From an uncultured Collinsella sp. (lineage in GTDB: Bacteria; Actinomycetota; Coriobacteriia; Coriobacteriales; Coriobacteriaceae), in assembly GCA_900550205.1 (NCBI GenBank), contig URRJ01000018.1:1-19908 (forward strand): a DNA stretch of 19,908 nt, written 5' to 3'. Position numbers and translations under genes: made by a program. Numbering within the stretch: position 1 is the first letter of the stretch; each line of letters starts with the position of its first letter. The notes under the pieces are model-generated. The model made no database searches. It saw only the letters and a program-made list of their open reading frames with translations, and was not told the origin of the DNA. Positions 1-6,930 of the stretch are shown piece after piece.

Positions 1-231
1 CAGCGTCGGCATCGTCGTCAAGGCAAGCGGGGAGTCGTCGTAGCCGACCACGCGCACGTCGTCGGCAGCCACGTCATAGCCGGCCGCTGCCAGTGCCTCG
101 CGCAGCCGCTCGGCCGCATCGACCGAGGAGAACCCGGTTGGCTGCACGCACGTCCACGCCACCGAACCCTCCCCGTCGACCACAGCAGCCTTAGCCGCCG
201 TAGACCCGATATCGATCCCGATCCCTATCAT
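1..231 (-). CDS. Acyl-CoA dehydratase / double-cubane reductase activase (BadF/BcrA family), 3' part cut by window edge
   Basis: The first 77 codons are visible; the gene runs off the window at base 1. The protein opens with MIGIGIDIGSTAAKAAVVDG, the phosphate-1 motif of ASKHA-fold ATPases of the BadF/BadG/BcrA/BcrD family. These homodimeric, [4Fe-4S]-bridged activases use ATP to inject one low-potential electron into 2-hydroxyacyl-CoA dehydratases and double-cubane proteins. Its place directly downstream of two such reductases, on the same strand, fits that role. The ATG at 231 is the obvious start because the ATPase motif begins within four residues. The end is odd: around residue 61 the family normally has a TGYGR motif, but here the frame reads VVGYDDSPLALTTMPTL, which resembles the C-terminal signature of LacI-family repressors. 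It may be a chimera, an assembly join or a divergent activase. The activase assignment of the N-terminus is secure; the identity of the rest is not. Confidence 0.7.
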   Translation of the reverse strand, partial: MIGIGIDIGSTAAKAAVVDGEGSVAWTCVQPTGFSSVDAAERLREALAAAGYDVAADDVRVVGYDDSPLALTTMPTL

Positions 232-285
232 GGCTCTCTCCCAATCTAAACGTCAAAGGTAGCGGCGCGTTCAGGCGCCTTAGAT

Positions 286-389
286 CTAGGTTTCTCAGGT
301 GCCGGAGATTGCCCCGAAAGAGGAGCGCAGCGTACTTTGGTACGCAAGCGACGGTTTGAGGGGCAAGATCCGGTGCCTGAGGAAGCTAG
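286..389 (-). repeat. Structured intercistronic hairpin element, copy 2
   Basis: This lies between the second double-cubane reductase and the activase. The RNA of the minus strand folds into one long rod. Outer arms are bases 376-389 against 286-299 (12 of 14 pairs), continuing through an 86-nt core (294-379) that pairs symmetrically and closes in a perfect 6-bp hairpin GCGTAC-CAAA-GTACGC with a CAAA tetraloop. The TAG stop codon of the upstream gene (386-388) lies inside the outer stem. The core is 85% identical to the copy at 1584-1683 and of exactly the same length, with compensatory changes in the stem. There is no T-run, so it is not a standard terminator. It may control mRNA processing or stability, or the ratio of reductase to activase. 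Confidence 0.8.
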
Positions 390-1549
390 AGGGTTTCGAT
401 GAAGGCGGCGATGCGAGTCTCGATCTGGCCCATGTCACCGTTGCTATAGTCGGTCTCGATCTTCATATACGGAATACCCGCACCCTCGACGGCCTCCTGC
501 ATGCACGCGCTCTCCACGTTAAAGGTGTGGCACGCCTGTAGCACGCTCTCTACCACGCCATCGACATGATACTTCTCGCACATGGCCAGCGTGTTTTCCA
601 TACGACCGTCGTTGGGCGTCATGACCGAGCAGTTGATATCCAGATAACGGTCGGCGATGGCGCGCAGGATGTCGGGAGCCTCCGGATCGATCATCATGGC
701 CGCCGTACGCTCGCCCGAGCAGTCGTCCATGCACACGACCACGCCGCCGTTGAACTCGATGGTGCGACCGATCTTGTTGATCACGCCGCCCACCGGGCAA
801 CCGGTGATCAGAATGCGCTTGGCATCCGCCGCAACCGGGCGCTCGCCCGCGTCGTAGGCCTCGCGCAGCTTGACGACCTTTTGCACCAGCTGCTGCGTAT
901 AAGCCTCGATATCAAAGCTGAACGTACCGGCAAACATGGTGCTCATCAGATCGACGCCGCTCATGGCCGCCGGCTGGTTGGCCTGCAGCGCAAACATCTC
1001 GAGCTGGGCCGCACGCAAACGGTTGCGACGGCGTACGGCGGCGCGCAGATCGTCATCGGTAATCGTGATGCCGTAGAAGCCCTCGAGCTCCTCCTTGAGC
1101 AGACGGCACTCCTCGTACCAGCCCTCGCGCTCGTAGGCGCGATCGCGACCCTGCGGAAGATGCAGAATGTGCGTGCGCTTGAGCTCGTTGAGCAGTTCGT
1201 ACATCTTCTTCTTGCCGTCGCAGGTGGTCTCGCCGATGATCATGTCGCTAAAGTACGTAAACGGGCACTTTTGCGAGTAGGCAAAGCCGTAGGTCGACTT
1301 GATGAGCGGGCAGAGGTTTGCCGGCAGCACCTTCTCGGCCTCGGGAATCACCTCATCGGACGTACCGCACAGAGCGACACTCGCAGCCCCCGCGGCATCG
1401 ATAATCTCGAGCGGCGTATAGCTGCACAAAAAGCCGACCAGGCGATTACCCGCCTGCTTGTAATCCTTAACGCGAATAAACGCCGCCTTGCGCTGCTCGT
1501 TGAACTCCTCAAACGTGCTGGGCAACGGCTGCTCAATATTTTCCGACAT
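386..1549 (-). CDS. Double-cubane-cluster anaerobic reductase / 2-hydroxyacyl-CoA dehydratase-family protein (YjiM-like), second paralog
   Basis: This 387-residue protein belongs to the HGD-D family (PF06050). It carries the cysteines expected to bind iron-sulfur clusters: C42 (LCSYTP), C61 (LCGTSDE), C80 (LCPLIKS), C95 (KCPFTYF) and C110 (ETTCDGKKKMYE), with further ones in DDCSG, NCSVMTPND and ACHTF. The run LCGTSDE...AEK.LP.NLCPLIKS.YGF closely follows what I recall of E. coli YjiM, pointing to the double-cubane [8Fe-9S] reductases rather than the two-subunit dehydratases. Such proteins receive electrons from an activase, apparently encoded just downstream. The natural substrate is unknown. 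The ATG at 1549 is chosen because AGGAG stands just upstream; an in-frame start 30 codons earlier would translate the structured repeat and is rejected. The gap to the upstream gene is 150 bases and to the activase 154, each filled by one repeat copy. Confidence 0.88.
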   Translation of the reverse strand: MSENIEQPLPSTFEEFNEQRKAAFIRVKDYKQAGNRLVGFLCSYTPLEIIDAAGAASVALCGTSDEVIPEAEKVLPANLCPLIKSTYGFAYSQKCPFTYFSDMIIGETTCDGKKKMYELLNELKRTHILHLPQGRDRAYEREGWYEECRLLKEELEGFYGITITDDDLRAAVRRRNRLRAAQLEMFALQANQPAAMSGVDLMSTMFAGTFSFDIEAYTQQLVQKVVKLREAYDAGERPVAADAKRILITGCPVGGVINKIGRTIEFNGGVVVCMDDCSGERTAAMMIDPEAPDILRAIADRYLDINCSVMTPNDGRMENTLAMCEKYHVDGVVESVLQACHTFNVESACMQEAVEGAGIPYMKIETDYSNGDMGQIETRIAAFIETL

Positions 1550-1583
1550 ATAACTCCTAAACCTTTTAACCAACCAAGGAAAC

Positions 1584-1683
1584 GGCTTTCCCAGGTGCCC
1601 GAGGTTGCCGTGAAAGAGACGCGCCGCGTACTTTGGCACGCAAGCGACGGTTTGAACGGCAAGATCGGGTGCCTGGAGAAGCC
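1584..1683 (-). repeat. Structured intercistronic hairpin element, copy 1
   Basis: This lies between the two reductase paralogs, 16 bases after the stop of the first and 34 bases before the start of the second. On the minus strand an 86-nt core (1591-1676) pairs end to end (position i with 87-i): 17 of the outer 21 pairs form, and a 6-bp inner stem with one G-U pair closes on a CAAA loop. The outer arms extend the stem with GGCTT against AAGCC (1679-1683 and 1584-1588). Compared with copy 2, pairs 1-86, 10-77, 20-67 and 21-66 each change on both sides and stay Watson-Crick. The wobble pair G40-U47 is canonical A-U in the other copy, which favours RNA of the gene-sense (minus) strand as the selected molecule. 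Confidence 0.8.
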
Positions 1684-1699
1684 GCCGGGACGGATAGTC

Positions 1700-2983
1700 C
1701 TAAATGGTTTCCAAGAAAGCCTCAATCCTGGTTTGCAGTTGACCGGCGTCCTCGCCGGCGTAGTCGGTCGTGATGTGCATAAACGGAATGCCTGCCTCCT
1801 CGGCGGCCTTCTCCACGGCAAACGACTCCATCTCGTAGAGCGTGCAGAACTGCAGAGCCACGTCGACGATGCCGTCGGCATGAAGGTCCTTGGCCATCTG
1901 GACAATGTCCTTCATACGCTGATCGTTGGGCGTAAAGACGGCGCAGTTGATCTTAAAGTAGCGCTCGGCGATAGCATCGAGCATCTCGTCGACCGTCTCG
2001 CCGGACTCGTCGACCAGGTCCTTGTAATAGCGCGAACCCGTGCAGGACTCCTCGCCCACCACGACGCCGCCGGCCTTCTCGATGAGGTTGAACAGCTTCC
2101 AGTTGGGCACGGCCATGGGCGTACCGGTGTACAGGATGCGCTTGGTCCCCTTGGGTGCCACGCCCTCGCCGGCCTCGACACGCTGCTCGCACTCAGCCGC
2201 CATATCGTTGATGGCTCCGGTCAGACGCGACGTGTCGTCCATAAAGGCGGCCTGAACGGTCAGCAGGCTGTCGAGACCGCTGATGGGAGCAGGGTCGGCA
2301 GCGCGGGTCGCAGCGAGGCGCTGCAGGGCGCGGCGCTTCTCATTGACGGCGTGGATGGCAGCCTTCAGACGCTCGGGCGTAATCTTGACGCCACACTCGT
2401 CCTCGATCTTGGCGGCGAGCTTCTTGACCTCGGCCTTCCAGGTCACGAGCGTCGACTCGTCGTGTACGTTGGGAATATCCATGACGTACATGTTCTTTTG
2501 CGTGGCAAAGAACTCGTAGGCCTTCTTCTTGCCATCGCAGGTGTTCTCGCCCACCACCAGGTCGCTCGACTCAATGTAGGGGCAGACCTCGCCCAGCTTA
2601 AAGCCGGCAAAGCTCTTGATAAGCGGACAGGTGTTGCGCGGCAGGTGCTCCTCGACCTTATCGGTTGCCCAATCGGCACCCGAGCACAGGCCCACGGGAA
2701 TGCCGTCACAGGCAAACACGATCTCCTCGGGCACGTACACGCAGAATGAGCCGACGATCTTGGTGGCCTCGCCGGCCTCCTTCTTGTCGAGCATCTCCTT
2801 AATACGGCCGCTGTGGATGTTGGTGGCCACAAAGTCCAGGTAGGACGTGGACTTGGGGCGATTGTTCTGCGTCAGGAACATGTCGCCGTACATCTGGCCA
2901 ACGGCGCCCAGCAGCATGTCGTGATCGGCAAGATTCATGCCGAGGCTCTCCCACATCGGATGGAAATCAAATTCTTCAGCCAT
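1700..2983 (-). CDS. Double-cubane-cluster anaerobic reductase / 2-hydroxyacyl-CoA dehydratase-family protein, first paralog
   Basis: This 427-residue HGD-D family (PF06050) protein is a divergent paralog of the next gene. It has the same ordered cysteines: C81 (SFCVYVP), C100 (GLCSGAD), C119 (NTCPLIKS), C134 (EVCPYIE), C149 (ENTCDGKKKAYE), then EESCTG, NCAVFTPND and FCTLYEME. A ~45-residue N-terminal extension is absent from its partner. The shared CPLIKS and TCDGKKK motifs and a downstream activase suggest an iron-sulfur reductase that needs ATP-driven activation; the substrate cannot be deduced. The two paralogs might act as separate enzymes, or as a heterodimer like classical HgdAB. The start is the ATG at 2983, preceded by GAGAGGGG about eight bases upstream. 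It is the first large gene of the operon, with a 5' region of up to ~390 bases holding a small ORF and hairpins. Confidence 0.86.
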   Translation of the reverse strand: MAEEFDFHPMWESLGMNLADHDMLLGAVGQMYGDMFLTQNNRPKSTSYLDFVATNIHSGRIKEMLDKKEAGEATKIVGSFCVYVPEEIVFACDGIPVGLCSGADWATDKVEEHLPRNTCPLIKSFAGFKLGEVCPYIESSDLVVGENTCDGKKKAYEFFATQKNMYVMDIPNVHDESTLVTWKAEVKKLAAKIEDECGVKITPERLKAAIHAVNEKRRALQRLAATRAADPAPISGLDSLLTVQAAFMDDTSRLTGAINDMAAECEQRVEAGEGVAPKGTKRILYTGTPMAVPNWKLFNLIEKAGGVVVGEESCTGSRYYKDLVDESGETVDEMLDAIAERYFKINCAVFTPNDQRMKDIVQMAKDLHADGIVDVALQFCTLYEMESFAVEKAAEEAGIPFMHITTDYAGEDAGQLQTRIEAFLETI

Positions 2984-3063
2984 AACGGTTCCCCTCTCGA
3001 ACCAAAAATGAATAGCTACGGTATTGCTGCACGGTGGGTGGCGAAAACCCAGCCGCGCCTAAA

Positions 3064-3077
3064 CCCGGAATTCTGGG
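3064..3077. other. Near-perfect palindrome centred on GAATTC
   Basis: CCCGGAATTCTGGG reads the same on both strands apart from one pair. It lies in the 5' region of the double-cubane operon, about 80 bases before the first large start codon. It could be an operator, but no cognate regulator is visible and a 14-bp palindrome can arise by chance. Confidence 0.25.
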
Positions 3078-3121
3078 GAACCTGCTTTGCGGTCGATTAT
3101 TTAGTTGTGCGTCGTCTCTCC

Positions 3122-3161
3122 CGGAGCCGTGAACATACCTGCTCATATGCGGCTCCGAGCC
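3122..3161 (-). promoter_or_regulatory. Overlapping alternative hairpins at the end of the leader ORF
   Basis: Two stems compete for the same bases. CGGAGCCG (minus strand, 3150-3157) can pair with CGGCTCCG (3122-3129) across a 20-nt loop containing the small ORF's stop codon (3143-3145), or the local hairpin GGCTC-G-GAGCC (3151-3161) can form. A ribosome at the end of the small ORF would cover this region and change which stem forms. No T-run follows, so any effect would be on translation, RNA stability or Rho-dependent termination. Confidence 0.35.
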
Positions 3162-3211
3162 ATATACAGGGCGCGCGCGGCAACGCGGCGAATGTATGTC
3201 GTCTGCGGCAT
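3143..3211 (-). CDS. Small 22-residue ORF with strong ribosome binding site (candidate leader peptide)
   Basis: The ATG at 3209-3211 is preceded by AAGGAGGG with a 7-base spacer, one of the strongest Shine-Dalgarno sequences in the window. The frame encodes 22 residues, beginning MPQTTYIRR and ending MARSRI, and stops with TGA at 3143. It is basic (five arginines), with no signal peptide or membrane segment. It lies 159 bases upstream of the first double-cubane reductase on the same strand, and its 3' end overlaps two mutually exclusive hairpins. This suggests a leader peptide controlling the operon, or a small protein in its own right. I do not recognise the sequence. Support is the ribosome binding site and position only. 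Confidence 0.4.
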   Translation of the reverse strand: MPQTTYIRRVAARALYMARSRI

Positions 3212-3241
3212 GTGCGCACCCTCCTTAACCAGTCAAGATTA

Positions 3242-3345
3242 ACTATATCAGCGGTCATCGTCCAGACGAACACCGTTGACATTCGTACGACAGCGTCGTG
3301 TGCCGTCGTTTAATAAATAATTATCTTGATTGATAAAGGTTTGTC
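3242..3345 (-). promoter_or_regulatory. AT-rich candidate promoter region of the double-cubane operon
   Basis: The gap between modC and the operon (2984-3412) contains an AT-rich block at about 3309-3345 that stands out in GC-rich surroundings. On the minus strand it offers TTTATC followed after 16 bases by TATTAA (-10 candidate near 3311-3316). A second -10 candidate, TATAGT, lies at 3242-3247 with only a poor -35. Either would start transcription upstream of the small ORF at 3211. No clear operator was recognised. Confidence 0.35.
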
Positions 3346-3374
3346 ATTCCTCATTCGGCGAACGGCAAGACGAA

Positions 3375-3401
3375 GCCGCCGAGGCTTATATCCCCGACGG
3401 C
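3375..3401 (-). terminator. Hairpin after modC, probable weak terminator
   Basis: Eleven bases after the modC stop the minus strand reads GCCGTCGGGG, a 7-base loop, then CCTCGGCGGC, a 10-pair stem with two G-U pairs. It is followed by TTCGTCTTG, a weak U-rich stretch. It is well placed to end the modABC transcript, though the tail is poorer than at the other terminators here. Confidence 0.5.
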
Positions 3402-3412
3402 ATTAACCGGCG

Positions 3413-4483
3413 CTATCGACAAACCAAATGGATCCTGCTGGCATCAAAATGCATGCGCAGCGTCTCGCCTGCTTGCGGCAGCTCGTCGACAGGCATGCCC
3501 ACTTTGTTGACCTTCCACTGCAGACGCGTGGGCGCATCGCCGCGCGGCACGTCCAGCAGCACCAGCCGCTCAAAGCGCGAATCGCTCACGCGCGCCACAT
3601 GCAGGTCGTAGCTGTTACGACCCCGCTCAGCACGGTTGTCCACATGGAAGTAGCTTGCGCGAATGCCCAAGTACGCCACGTCATCGGGGACCTCGCGACC
3701 TACGTTAAAGGTCATGCCCCAGTCGAGGGCCTCAACTTCTTCGTCGCCGATCTTGCACGCCCGGCTTGTATTCTTGCAGCCCGTTAGGCGCAGCGCCGCC
3801 AGCGTCTGCGGACGGCGGACCACGTCCTCGACAGAACCGATCTCCTCAACATGCCCGTCGTGCATCACGCAGATACACTGGCACAGGCGGCACGCTTCGT
3901 CGATGTCGTGGCTCACGTAGAGCACGGTACGGTTACAGACGTCGAACAGGTCGAGCATGTTCTGCTCGAGGGCGCTCTTAAGATAGGAATCGAGCGCGCT
4001 CATGGGCTCGTCGAACATAAAAATGCCCGGATGCGCCGCCACCATGCGGGCAAGCGCCACGCGTTGTTGCTGGCCGCCCGAGAGCCGCGCGGGATAACGG
4101 TCGGCGAAATCGGCCAGGCCAAAGATGCCCAGATAGCGCTCGGCCAGCCTTTTTCGCGCCGCGGCGTCGCCCGCGTCCTTTACACCGGCACATACGTTAT
4201 CGGCCACCGTCATGCTGGGAAACAGCTGATAGTTTTGGAACAGCAGGGCGCATTTTCGCTCCTGGGGCGACAGGTTGATGCCCGTCGCTGAGTCAAAAAA
4301 GGTCACGCCGCTGACGACGATCTTGCCCTCGTCGGGCGTCTCAACACCGGCAATGCAGCGCAGTGTGCAGCTCTTGCCGCAACCCGAAGCGCCCAGCAGC
4401 GCCACACGCTCCTCACCGGCCTCAAGCTGCATGTCGAGCATAAACCCGGGATAGTGCTTTTTGATATCCAAAACGAGTGACAT
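3413..4483 (-). CDS. modC: Molybdate ABC transporter ATP-binding protein ModC
   Basis: This 356-residue ATPase powers molybdate (possibly tungstate) import with ModB and ModA. Visible motifs are Walker A GASGCGKS (31-38), the Q-loop glutamine in LFQNYQLFPS (Q83), the ABC signature LSGGQQQR (134-141), Walker B IFMFDEP (154-160), the D-loop SALD and the switch histidine in VSHD (H192). The ~130 residues after the ATPase core occupy the position of the TOBE/MOP oxyanion-binding domain of ModC proteins. The ATG at 4483 lies three bases after the modB stop, and its ribosome binding site (GGGAGG) is inside the modB coding end, so the two are translationally coupled. Assignment to molybdate rather than sulfate rests on the modA and moe/mog neighbours. 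Confidence 0.92.
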   Translation of the reverse strand: MSLVLDIKKHYPGFMLDMQLEAGEERVALLGASGCGKSCTLRCIAGVETPDEGKIVVSGVTFFDSATGINLSPQERKCALLFQNYQLFPSMTVADNVCAGVKDAGDAAARKRLAERYLGIFGLADFADRYPARLSGGQQQRVALARMVAAHPGIFMFDEPMSALDSYLKSALEQNMLDLFDVCNRTVLYVSHDIDEACRLCQCICVMHDGHVEEIGSVEDVVRRPQTLAALRLTGCKNTSRACKIGDEEVEALDWGMTFNVGREVPDDVAYLGIRASYFHVDNRAERGRNSYDLHVARVSDSRFERLVLLDVPRGDAPTRLQWKVNKVGMPVDELPQAGETLRMHFDASRIHLVCR

Positions 4484-4486
4484 GGC

Positions 4487-5929
4487 CTATCGTCCTCCCT
4501 GCGGCGCCGTATCATCGCGCATGAGCTCGGCCAGCGCCTCGCGATCGATACGCAAGGCATCGCCGCCCGCCGGGTCGAGCGAATCGCCCTGTCCGGCGAG
4601 ATCTTTGGCCTGCTTGCGCTCCGCGCGGGAAAGGCCCCGCTCGCGATACTTTTGCGAGTGCGCCGTGTACATGTTGATAAACAGGATGACCAAGAAGCTA
4701 AAGGCGATCACGACGACAACCCAAAAGAGGGCTACCGACGTGTTGCCGCCCATCCACTCAAAGTAGATGGCGATGGGAATGGTCTGCGTAATACCGGCAT
4801 AGTTGCCCGCAAAGAACAGGGTGCAGCCAAACTCGCCCATCGCGCGGGCAAAGGCGAGCACCGCGCCGGCGGCAATCGAGGGCCAGCCAAGCGGCATCAT
4901 AAGCTTGGTAAAGATGCGACACTCGGACCATCCCAAGGTTCGCGCGGCGTCGAGCATCTGCGTGTCGAGGCTCTCGAAGGCGCCAAGTGCCGTGCGGTAG
5001 ACCAGGGGAAACGACACCACCACGGCAGATATCACCGCCGCGGGCCAGGTAAAGACAATCGAGATGCCGTGCGCGATCAGCCACTGGCCCACCCCGGTCG
5101 ATCGACCAAACAGCATGAGGAGCAGAAAGCCGCAGACCGTGGGCGGCAACACCATAGGAATCGTAAAAACCGAATCGAGCAGGCCCTTGATGCGACTCGA
5201 GGTACCCATAGTCTTCCACGCGGCAAACAGGCCCAGCGCAAAGGAGATCAGCAGGGCAAGGCCGCTCGTTTTAATTGACACCCAAAACGGGCGATAGTCG
5301 ATATCGCCCAAAAAGGAAGCCAGAGAGGTCAAGGGCCCCTGCTCATCCCGCAACACGACAGACGATGCCTCTACCATTTGAGCGCTATCAAGCCAACGCG
5401 CGCCGCCCTTGGCATCACCTGAGGCTGATGCAATCACCACATAGCGGTCCCCATCCGCACCGCGTTTGTCAAAGCCATAGGTATACCCGCCGGCGTCAAA
5501 CGTTGTTTCCGTCGTGACATACCAAGGAAGATCCACGTCCCCTAGCTGCGCACCTCCCATGCAGTTTGCGCTGTCGAGCTCACTGACGAGGGCCTTGAGA
5601 CCCGATACGCACTCGTTGTCCTGCGGATCCAATCCATACTTCTCGACCGCCTTGGGCGATATCCACACCACAACGCGATCGGCAGCAGGCGCCACCACAA
5701 GGTCCGCGTCCTCGTCAACGGGAAACCGGTAGCCCTCAGGCTGGCCCTCCATGGCACGAGCGGTCCCCCTGGCCAACCGCTCAAAACCCTCGATCCCATA
5801 GGAAAGCCCATGAGCGGTCGCAGCAACCTGGGCCTCGTCCTCAGCGTCCCCAGCAAACGCAAATCCAGGCACCCAGCAAAGCACGAAGGTCAAAGCACAG
5901 GCGACAAGCATGCGGAATCTATTAAGCAC
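4487..5929 (-). CDS. modB: Molybdate ABC transporter permease ModB with large extracytoplasmic N-terminal domain
   Basis: The C-terminal half (residues ~215-424) is a typical ModB permease: several membrane helices and the ABC-coupling EAA loop around residues 326-346 (DAARTLGWSECRIFTKLMMP), which docks on ModC. It forms the molybdate channel. Ahead of it is an unusual part: a signal-peptide-like helix ending AFA-GD near residue 26, then ~185 residues outside the membrane with two cysteines (about C107 and C123) that could form a disulfide. A hydrophilic tail of ~55 residues follows the core. The protein is ~480 residues, whereas ModB is usually ~220-230. I recognise no family in the extension; it could capture substrate, dock ModA or sense. 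GTG at 5929 is the preferred start because TTGGAG stands six bases upstream; TTG at 5941 and ATG at 5911 are alternatives. Confidence 0.87.
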   Translation of the reverse strand: MLNRFRMLVACALTFVLCWVPGFAFAGDAEDEAQVAATAHGLSYGIEGFERLARGTARAMEGQPEGYRFPVDEDADLVVAPAADRVVVWISPKAVEKYGLDPQDNECVSGLKALVSELDSANCMGGAQLGDVDLPWYVTTETTFDAGGYTYGFDKRGADGDRYVVIASASGDAKGGARWLDSAQMVEASSVVLRDEQGPLTSLASFLGDIDYRPFWVSIKTSGLALLISFALGLFAAWKTMGTSSRIKGLLDSVFTIPMVLPPTVCGFLLLMLFGRSTGVGQWLIAHGISIVFTWPAAVISAVVVSFPLVYRTALGAFESLDTQMLDAARTLGWSECRIFTKLMMPLGWPSIAAGAVLAFARAMGEFGCTLFFAGNYAGITQTIPIAIYFEWMGGNTSVALFWVVVVIAFSFLVILFINMYTAHSQKYRERGLSRAERKQAKDLAGQGDSLDPAGGDALRIDREALAELMRDDTAPQGGR

Positions 5930-5997
5930 GAAAAGCTCCAAGCGAATACAAGGACGGAGTTAAACACAAAACGATGGAATTATCGCGCCAAGCCGCA

Positions 5998-6870
5998 CTA
6001 CGCGGAAAGCTCAAAGCCGTATTTGGCCCAAATCTTCTGGGCCTTCTTGTTGGACAGGCAAAAGTCGATAAACGCCTTGGCCTCGTCGGCATGTTCGGAG
6101 CCATCGGCGACAGCGCCCGGATACACGATGGGCTTATGCGAGTCCTCGGGACACACAAAGGCCTCCTCGATGCCGTCGTAGCGGAAGATGTCGGAGCTAT
6201 AGACAAAGCCAGCCACGCAGTCGCCCGTAGAGACGTAAGACGCAGCAGTGCCGACCTTGTCGGCCAGGGCCACCTTGTCGGCGATCTCAGGCGCGTACTC
6301 GCCGTCATCACCCTCGGTGCCGGTGTAGAGGCCCACGGAAGCCAGCGCCTGGTTGGCGTACTTGCCGGCGGGGACGGTCTTGGCGTCGCCAATGGCGATC
6401 TTGCCGTCCAGGTTCGCGACGTCGGCGATGGCCTCGACCTTGGTGTCGGAGCCCTCGGCGCGAATGATCACAAGGTCGTTGACGAACATGTCCTCACGCG
6501 TGTCGGTGTCGACGAGCTCGGCGGTCTCAGCGTCATCCATGGTGCCCTTGGAGGCCGTGATGAGCACGTCGACAGCTGCACCGGCGCGCATCTGCTCGAC
6601 AAGGTCGCCAGACGCCTTAAACTGCGTGTCGGCAAACGTGGTGCCGGTCTGGTCGGTGTAGAGCTCCTGAACCTCGGGCAGAGCCTTCTCGAGCGAGTTG
6701 GCGGCAAAGACCTGCAGCTCGACAGCTTTCTTGGAAGATGCCTTAGCAGAACCGGCATCGGATCCGGTCGGCTCTGACGTCTTGCTGCCCGAGCAGCCGG
6801 CAAGGCCAAGGCCAGCAGCGACGGCAGCAGAAAGCGAGACGAATCCGCGGCGAGAAACCATATCGAACAT
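5998..6870 (-). CDS. modA: Molybdate-binding lipoprotein ModA
   Basis: This is a 290-residue solute-binding protein of the ModA/PBP-II family. A twin-arginine-like start (SRRGF) leads into a hydrophobic segment with lipobox LAGC (C26 lipidated), so it is anchored on the outer face of the membrane and delivers molybdate to ModB. Family hallmarks include VFAANSLEKALPEV near the N-terminus of the mature domain, FKASGDLVEQ, AAVDVLITAS and a C-terminal AFIDFCLSNKKAQKIWAKYGF. The ATG at 6870 is chosen over an in-frame TTG two codons earlier because AAAGGG lies six bases ahead of it. The modB start is 68 bases downstream. It has its own promoter-like sequence upstream and is separated from mogA by a terminator. 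Confidence 0.93.
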   Translation of the reverse strand: MFDMVSRRGFVSLSAAVAAGLGLAGCSGSKTSEPTGSDAGSAKASSKKAVELQVFAANSLEKALPEVQELYTDQTGTTFADTQFKASGDLVEQMRAGAAVDVLITASKGTMDDAETAELVDTDTREDMFVNDLVIIRAEGSDTKVEAIADVANLDGKIAIGDAKTVPAGKYANQALASVGLYTGTEGDDGEYAPEIADKVALADKVGTAASYVSTGDCVAGFVYSSDIFRYDGIEEAFVCPEDSHKPIVYPGAVADGSEHADEAKAFIDFCLSNKKAQKIWAKYGFELSA

Positions 6871-6930
6871 GTTCAACCCTTTCGAACGCTATACCCGGGC
6901 ACCCCGCCGCAGGCTTTATTCTGTTACTAG

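Noticed and set aside
1550..1639. 30-codon N-terminal extension of the second double-cubane gene
   Set aside because: It translates the structured repeat and lacks a ribosome binding site, while ATG at 1549 has AGGAG just upstream.
566..2749. 727-codon open frame on the plus strand across both double-cubane genes
   Set aside because: It is antisense to two genes with clear family motifs, has low-complexity composition typical of GC-rich shadow frames, and no ribosome binding site or recognisable domain.
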